6,381 bases of DNA from Acetobacteraceae bacterium. GTDB lineage: Bacteria; Pseudomonadota; Alphaproteobacteria; Acetobacterales; Acetobacteraceae. The stretch spans positions 1 to 6,381 of the forward strand of contig CANJSR010000300.1 in NCBI GenBank assembly GCA_947476855.1. Reading direction: 5' to 3'. Position numbers and translations under genes: made by a program. The notes beneath the pieces were generated by a model. It was not told the DNA's origin, searched no databases, and was given only the letters and a program-made list of their open reading frames with translations. Positions 1 to 3,861 of this stretch are shown piece after piece; within the stretch, counting starts at the first letter, position 1; every line of letters begins with the position of its first letter.

Positions 1-3
1 CCC

Positions 4-1002
4 ATGCCCCTCCCCAAAGTCGCCTTCATCGGAACCGGCGGTACCATGGCATCGCTCGGCCGTGGCCCCCTGGACATCTACGACTACGGTGCCGCCGGCA
101 ACGTGATGCATGCCGACCAGATCCTGGCCAAATGGCCGGAAACCGCGCTGGTCGCCGATGTGATCCCGGTGCGGTACCGCAACGTCGCCTCCACCGCGAT
201 CGCCTTTGCCGACTGGAAGGCCTTGGCGGCACTGTGCCAGCAGCTTGTCGCCGACCACCCGGACCTGGCCGGCATCGTCATCGGCCACGGCACCGCGACG
301 CTGGAGGAAACCGCCTATTTCCTGAACCTGACCGTGAAGGTCCCGGTCCCCGTCGTTGTGGTGGGCGCGCAACGGCCGTCCAGCTCGATCTCCTCGGACG
401 CCGGTATCAACCTGGTCAACGCCATCCGCACCGCCGCCAGCCCCGAGGCGCGCGGCATGGGCGTCCTGGTCGTGCTGAACGACGAAATCCAGTCCGCGCG
501 GGAGGTGACGAAGACCTCCACATCCCGCATGCAAACCTTCCGCTCCGCCGATTTCGGCGTGCTGGGTCATGCGGACGGTGACGCGGTCGTGTTCTACCGC
601 CAGCCGATGCGCCGGCGCGCGCCAGATACCGAGTTCGACATCTCGGGCTTGGACGCGATGCCGCGGGTGGACATCGCCTATGGCTACGCCGGCGGGGATG
701 GTGTCGCGGTGCGCGCCTTCATGGCGGCGGGGGCCAAGGGGATCGTGTCGGCCGGGTTCGCGCCCGGGGGGACCTCCCCCGCTGAAACCGAGGCCCTGCA
801 CGAAGCCCACAAGGCCGGCGTGATCGTCATGCAATGCACCCGCGCCGGGTCGGGGCGCGTTCCGCCGACGACGCGCCTGACCCAATCCGGCCTCCTCCTC
901 GCCGACAACCTCACCCCCCAGAAGGCTCGGCTTTTGCTCTCGCTAGCCTTGACGGTGACGAGTGACCCGGCCGAAATCACCCGGATTTTCCGGACCTACT
1001 GA
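4..1002 (+). CDS. Asparaginase/glutaminase-family protein with Asp-to-Ala change in the active site
   Basis: This is a 332-residue protein close to the usual length of bacterial type I/II L-asparaginases, which hydrolyse L-asparagine to aspartate and ammonia. The N-terminal nucleophile loop is seen as TGGT at residues 11-14 (T14 matches the catalytic Thr12 of E. coli AnsB). Tyrosines at 26 and 28 could supply the flexible-loop Tyr. The second motif reads HGTATLEET at 95-103, and the catalytic lysine is in VTKT (K170). The C-terminal domain keeps the family pattern ADNLTPQKAR near 300. The oddity is A98, where classical enzymes have Asp (HGTDT; Asp90 in AnsB) that holds the substrate amino group, so substrate or activity may differ. 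No signal peptide is seen, so it is probably cytoplasmic. The ATG lies immediately before the first beta strand and is a good start, but only three bases precede it and an upstream start cannot be excluded. The methyltransferase gene follows after 3 bases. The family assignment is firm; asparaginase activity is not. Confidence 0.9.
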   Translation: MPLPKVAFIGTGGTMASLGRGPLDIYDYGAAGNVMHADQILAKWPETALVADVIPVRYRNVASTAIAFADWKALAALCQQLVADHPDLAGIVIGHGTATLEETAYFLNLTVKVPVPVVVVGAQRPSSSISSDAGINLVNAIRTAASPEARGMGVLVVLNDEIQSAREVTKTSTSRMQTFRSADFGVLGHADGDAVVFYRQPMRRRAPDTEFDISGLDAMPRVDIAYGYAGGDGVAVRAFMAAGAKGIVSAGFAPGGTSPAETEALHEAHKAGVIVMQCTRAGSGRVPPTTRLTQSGLLLADNLTPQKARLLLSLALTVTSDPAEITRIFRTY

Positions 1003-1005
1003 CCC

Positions 1006-1821
1006 ATGACCTTCGACCCCGAGGCGGTGCGTGAGTTCGAGCGCACCGGCTGGAACAAGGCGGCGCTGAGCTACGACTCGACCTTTGCCCATGCCAGCCG
1101 CCAATTCGTTCCGGCCCTGCTGGACGCTGCGGGGGTCGAGGCCGGGATGCGCGTGCTGGATGTGTGCGCCGGCACCGGGGTCGTGACCGGCGCCGCCGCG
1201 GCGCGGGGGGCGGAGGCCACGGGGCTCGATTTCTCCGCCGGGATGCTGATGGTCGCCCGCCAGCGCCATCCCGGCCTGGCCTTCGACCAGGGCGACGCGG
1301 AGGCGATGCCCTACGGTGACAGCGCCTTCGACGCGGTGGTGTCCAACTTCGGCATCCACCACGTGCCCCGGCCGATCATGGCGCTGCGGGAGGCGTTTCG
1401 GGTCCTGCGCCCCGGCTGCCGGCTGGCCTTCACGATCTGGGCTGAACCGGCTGAGAACATCGCCTGGAAACTGCTGTTCGACGCTGTGGGACGGTGCGGC
1501 AATCCCGCGGCCTCCGACGCGCCGGCCCCTGGCGGCGGGTTTGGCTCACCCGCCCACTGCACCGCCGCGCTGGCCGAGGCTGGGTTCGCCGATATCGGCA
1601 CGGAAGCGCTGCGCGGGACCTGGCATCATGCCGATGGACGGTCGCTGGTGGCGGCCCTGCAAGGTGGGACCGCGCGGATGGCGGCGCTGATCGCCAGCCA
1701 AACCGAGGCCGCCATGCCCGCCATCATTGCGGCCATCGATGCCAACGCGGCCCAGTATCGGGATGAGTCGGGGATCGCGGTGCCAATCGCCGCCGTCGTG
1801 GCCTTTGGCAGGAAGGGATGA
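1006..1821 (+). CDS. Class I SAM-dependent methyltransferase (UbiE/Methyltransf_11 type)
   Basis: This 271-residue protein has a Rossmann-fold methyltransferase core. The SAM-binding glycine-rich motif I is LDVCAGTG at residues 51-58, followed by the acidic end of strand 2 (GLDFS, D75). GDAEAMPY at 96-103 contacts the adenine in this family. FDAVVSNFGIHHV (108-120) and the FRVLRPGCRLAFTIW segment (131-145) are typical of the UbiE-like group. It should transfer a methyl group from SAM to a small molecule, but the substrate cannot be read from the sequence. It is not ubiE itself as far as I can tell: the C-terminal half (150-271) is divergent and I recognise no ubiquinone-pathway neighbour. The start ATG is 3 bases after the upstream stop with no clear Shine-Dalgarno, which suggests coupled translation with the asparaginase-like gene. 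The next gene starts 4 bases after its stop. Confidence 0.9.
   Translation: MTFDPEAVREFERTGWNKAALSYDSTFAHASRQFVPALLDAAGVEAGMRVLDVCAGTGVVTGAAAARGAEATGLDFSAGMLMVARQRHPGLAFDQGDAEAMPYGDSAFDAVVSNFGIHHVPRPIMALREAFRVLRPGCRLAFTIWAEPAENIAWKLLFDAVGRCGNPAASDAPAPGGGFGSPAHCTAALAEAGFADIGTEALRGTWHHADGRSLVAALQGGTARMAALIASQTEAAMPAIIAAIDANAAQYRDESGIAVPIAAVVAFGRKG
1810..1817 (+). promoter_or_regulatory. Ribosome binding site for the small downstream gene
   Basis: AGGAAGGG lies 8 bases before the ATG at 1826, inside the last codons of the methyltransferase gene. It decides the start of the 116-residue gene: the open frame continues upstream to an ATG at 1727, but that longer version would lie wholly within the methyltransferase and has no such site. 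The ATGs at 1818 and 1821 are in another frame. Confidence 0.7.
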
Positions 1822-1825
1822 TGGG

Positions 1826-2176
1826 ATGAACATCTACCACGTCTGGTGCGACCTGGCCCCCGGCATCCGGGATACGGAGTTCCGGACTCGCCTGGCGACC
1901 TACATGGATCACCTGCGCGAACGCGACCTGATCACCGCCTGGCGCCTGACCCGGCGGAAGCTGGGCCTCGGTCCGTCGCATATCGGCGAATTCCACCTGA
2001 TGATCGAGGTCCGGGACCTGGCGCAACTCGACGCCGCCTTCGGCCACGTGGCGTCACGGGCGGAACCGGTGGAGGGGTATCATTTCGGGGTCAATTCGCT
2101 GGTGAAGAACGCGACGTTCGCGCTGTACCGGGACTTTCCCGATCCGGTCCGCCAGGAAGGCGAGGAACGGTTCTGA
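1826..2176 (+). CDS. Small conserved protein, probably DUF6614 family
   Basis: This is a 116-residue soluble protein of unknown function beginning MNIYHVWCDL. The pattern of a first beta strand with a Tyr/His-rich start, a helix (residues 16-33), the segment WRLTRRKLGLGP (39-50), and then a strand EFHLMIEVRDL (55-65) with helix QLDAAF suggests a ferredoxin-like alpha/beta fold resembling dimeric alpha/beta-barrel proteins. I connect it with proteins annotated DUF6614 by remembered resemblance only, so that name is tentative. There is no signal peptide or membrane segment. Its start is set by the AGGAAGGG site 8 bases upstream. It follows the methyltransferase by 4 bases and appears to be the last gene of the plus-strand operon. 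Its stop codon lies in a small palindrome shared with the converging gene on the other strand. The gene is very likely real; its role is unknown. Confidence 0.85.
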   Translation: MNIYHVWCDLAPGIRDTEFRTRLATYMDHLRERDLITAWRLTRRKLGLGPSHIGEFHLMIEVRDLAQLDAAFGHVASRAEPVEGYHFGVNSLVKNATFALYRDFPDPVRQEGEERF

Positions 2177-2187
2177 CGGATCAGAAC
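2170..2187. repeat. Small palindrome holding the stop codons of two converging genes
   Basis: GTTCTGA (2170-2176) and TCAGAAC (2181-2187) are perfect inverted repeats around the 4-base loop CGGA. The TGA of the plus-strand 116-residue gene is the inner part of the left arm, and the TGA of the minus-strand 51-residue gene is the inner part of the right arm. The position between converging genes would suit a bidirectional terminator. The stem is only 7 bp, however, and neither side is followed by a T-run, so termination is a guess. Confidence 0.4.
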
Positions 2188-2336
2188 GGCCGCTTGCGCC
2201 CATCCCCAGGCCGGCCGCCGAACAGCCGAGCGATCAGGCGGGCAACGAATATGACCGGAGCGAAGCAGGCCCGCGTAGCCGCTCGGACTTCCTGCGCGAC
2301 CCATGCCGTCGACATCGTGTCAGATCGTGAGGCCAT
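2181..2336 (-). CDS. Small protein of unknown function (51 aa)
   Basis: This is a short open frame starting MASRSDTMSTAW. It has a central hydrophobic or amphipathic stretch (roughly residues 24-38, CFAPVIFVARLIARLF) and a basic tail (GRKRPF). Its strongest support is upstream: GGAGGT at 2341-2346 followed by AACC and ATG is a near-ideal Shine-Dalgarno at normal spacing. The start lies 17 bases inside the end of the preceding membrane-protein gene, in another frame, so translation may be coupled. The hydrophobic stretch could attach to a membrane, but one short helix with two internal arginines is not a clear transmembrane segment. It ends 4 bases from the stop of the converging plus-strand gene. 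I recognise no family. It could still be a chance frame. Confidence 0.5.
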   Translation of the reverse strand: MASRSDTMSTAWVAQEVRAATRACFAPVIFVARLIARLFGGRPGDGRKRPF

Positions 2337-2604
2337 GGTTACCTCCGGGGCGGGGACGAATGATTTCCCGAATGAACAGGAATGTCTCTCTCCCAATAAA
2401 TAGCACCATGCACACCACGTCGGAAGCGAAAAGCAGAGCCTCCAGACTTCGAAATGTGTGAACCCCCGGCTTCGAAACACCACTGTATTTAATCAAGCCG
2501 GTGAATACATGCAGTAGTAGTACCGCAAGCCCAATCACCAGAAACAGGCCGACCCCAACCAGGGCATGCAGGGCAAAACGGGTAACATGACACAGATCGC
2601 GCAT
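2320..2604 (-). CDS. Small two-helix membrane protein of unknown function
   Basis: This is a 94-residue protein beginning MRDLCHVTRF. A long hydrophobic helix (about residues 10-36, with GVGLFLVIGLAVLLLHVFTGL) is followed by a polar loop with GVSKPGVHTF. A second hydrophobic helix follows (about residues 52-76, with EALLFASDVVCMVLFIG), and the tail carries RPRP. This is the plan of a small inner-membrane protein; I recognise no named family. Composition is unlike the neighbours: codons such as ATT, GTT, GTA, CTA, AAA and AGA are frequent, whereas adjacent genes favour codons ending in G or C. This suggests acquisition by transfer or a poorly expressed gene. The start is uncertain: the frame also offers GTG at 2631, preceded by a weak AGGG, which adds nine residues, while the ATG at 2604 has no clear ribosome binding site. 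It overlaps the 51-aa gene by 17 bases. The membrane pattern makes a real gene more likely than chance. Confidence 0.6.
   Translation of the reverse strand: MRDLCHVTRFALHALVGVGLFLVIGLAVLLLHVFTGLIKYSGVSKPGVHTFRSLEALLFASDVVCMVLFIGRETFLFIREIIRPRPGGNHGLTI
2341..2346 (-). promoter_or_regulatory. Strong Shine-Dalgarno for the 51-aa gene
   Basis: On the minus strand this reads GGAGGT, then AACC, then the ATG at 2336. It lies within the last codons (Gly-Gly) of the overlapping membrane-protein gene and is the best ribosome binding site in the window. Confidence 0.65.
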
Positions 2605-2700
2605 GATGATTGGTTCGCGCGCAGCCGCCACACCAACCCTGCGCGCATTCCAGTCGCCGATAGAGGCGACTGGAATTACACGACAAACCCCAACGAACGA
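2605..2700. other. Intergenic gap between prfB and the small membrane-protein gene
   Basis: Apart from the 12-bp inverted repeat at 2647-2676, I see no convincing promoter boxes here on either strand. A minus-strand promoter for the small-gene pair would be expected in this gap if the repeat ends the prfB transcript, but no clear -35/-10 pair stands out. Confidence 0.4.
2647..2676 (-). terminator. Perfect 12-bp hairpin downstream of prfB
   Basis: ATTCCAGTCGCC (2647-2658) and GGCGACTGGAAT (2665-2676) are exact reverse complements around a 6-base loop. The hairpin begins 24 bases after the prfB stop. Its position suits a transcription terminator for the penicillin-binding protein-prfB transcript. 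On the minus strand it is followed by GCGCGC and not by a T-run, so it is not a canonical intrinsic terminator. It could also be an mRNA 3'-end stabiliser, or an operator or leader structure for the small-gene pair that starts just beyond. Confidence 0.5.
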
Positions 2701-3832
2701 TTAACGCGCCTGGGCGCTCGCTTCCGACCGCGTGGTGCCCGCACGCGCCGCCAGCGCGGCCGCCATGAAGTCATCCAGCCCGCCATCCAGCACCGCGTCG
2801 GGATTGCCCTTTTCCATCCCTGTCCGCAGGTCCTTCACCAACTGGTACGGCGCCAGGACATAGTTCCGAATCTGATGCCCCCAGCCGATATCGGTCTTCG
2901 CATCCTCAACCGCGGCCGAGGCGGCTTCCCGCTTCTGCAACTCCTGCTCGTACAGACGGGACTTCAGCATATCCATCGCCTGCGCCCGGTTGCGATGCTG
3001 GCTGCGGTCGGTCTGGCAGGCGACGATGATCCCGGACGGCACATGCGTGATCCGGATCGCGCTTTCCGTCTTGTTGACGTGCTGCCCACCGGCACCTGAT
3101 GCACGGAACGTATCCACCTTCAGGTCGGCCGGATTGATCTCGATCTCGATATTGTCATCGACGACCGGAGACACATAGACCGACGCGAAGCTGGTTTGCC
3201 GGCGCGCGTTGGAATCGAACGGGCTGATGCGGACCAGGCGATGGACGCCAGCCTCGGTCTTCAGCCAGCCATAGGCGTTGGGGCCGGTGATCTGGAGAGT
3301 CGCGGACTTGATGCCGGCCTGCTCGCCCTCGCTCTGGTCCAGCAACTGCACCTTATAATCGTGCCGCTCGGCCCAGCGCATATACATGCGCATCAGCATC
3401 TCCGCCCAGTCCTGCGCCTCGGTCCCGCCCGCGCCGGCGTTCAGTTCGATGAAGCAGTCATTGCCATCGGCTTCACCCGACAGCAGGCTTTCGATCTCCC
3501 GCCGCTTGGCTTCCTCGGCGATGGCGCGCAAGGATGCCAGCGCATCCGCGACCATCGACGCGTCGTTATCGGCTTCCGCGAGTTCGATCAGTTCCATCGC
3601 ATCGGCGACGTCGGCTTCCATCTTGCGCACCCCATCCATCTGGGAGGCAATCTGGTTCCGCTCACGCATCAGCTTCTGCGCGGCGGCGGCGTCATTCCAC
3701 AGCGCGGGGTCTTCCGAGCGGTGATTCAGTTCCGCGAGGCGGGCTTCGGCGACATCCCAGTCAAAGATGCCTCCTCAGCAGCGCGACGGACTGCTTGATC
3801 TGTTCGTTGAGGGCGTCGGATTCAGCGGACAT
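2701..3832 (-). CDS. prfB: Peptide chain release factor 2 (RF2), with programmed +1 frameshift
   Basis: RF2 recognises UGA and UAA stop codons in the ribosomal A site and triggers release of the finished peptide. The protein is made from two frames. A 23-codon leader runs from the ATG at 3832 to CTT at 3764-3766, where an in-frame TGA (3761-3763) follows. A +1 shift continues with GAC TGG GAT to the TAA at 2701. The joined product is 376 residues (E. coli RF2 has 365). After the junction the sequence [12 protein letters not shown] and the segment EDPALWND fit the RF2 N-terminal domain. The stop-reading tripeptide SPF is at 203-205 and the catalytic GGQ at 248-250, each two residues from the E. 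coli positions. Residue 244, matching the E. coli K-12 Thr246, is Ala. The ATG is the first start after an in-frame TGA. No strong Shine-Dalgarno is seen and the penicillin-binding protein gene ends 29 bases upstream, so the two are probably cotranscribed. A caller that ignores the shift would start at the internal ATG at 3669 and lose 54 residues. Confidence 0.97.
3760..3775 (-). promoter_or_regulatory. Programmed +1 ribosomal frameshift site of prfB
   Basis: On the minus strand this reads AGGAGG CAT CTT TGA C. All known elements are present: an internal Shine-Dalgarno-like hexamer (3770-3775), exactly three bases to the slippery CTT (as in E. coli), and the weak stop context TGAC. When RF2 is scarce, termination at this UGA is slow, the peptidyl-tRNA slips from CUU to UUU, and full-length RF2 is made. 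This is autoregulation of the protein by its own substrate codon. The hexamer also encodes two consecutive AGG arginine codons in the leader. Confidence 0.96.
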
Positions 3833-3861
3833 GGTCTTTGCCGGTCAATGATCGGGGCGGG

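Noticed and set aside
1727..1825. An upstream extension of the small DUF6614-like gene to the ATG at 1727
   Set aside because: It would overlap the methyltransferase by 95 bases, adds a sequence with no family resemblance, and lacks the ribosome binding site present before 1826.
1846..2403. A plus-strand frame of 185 residues running through the small gene into the gap
   Set aside because: It is an Arg/Pro/Gly-rich shifted frame over the 116-aa gene, with no start signal and no coherent protein pattern.
2337..2483. A longer version of the 51-aa minus-strand gene starting near 2483
   Set aside because: The added 49 residues overlap the membrane-protein gene in another frame, and the internal ATG at 2336 has the near-ideal GGAGGT site.
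3761..3763. prfB as a pseudogene with an early stop
   Set aside because: The stop lies in the complete programmed frameshift signal and conserved RF2 sequence resumes in the +1 frame, so this is regulated recoding and not decay.
3196..3798. A 200-residue plus-strand frame opposite prfB
   Set aside because: It is antisense to conserved RF2 coding sequence, has no ribosome binding site or recognisable motif, and crosses the frameshift site of the real gene.
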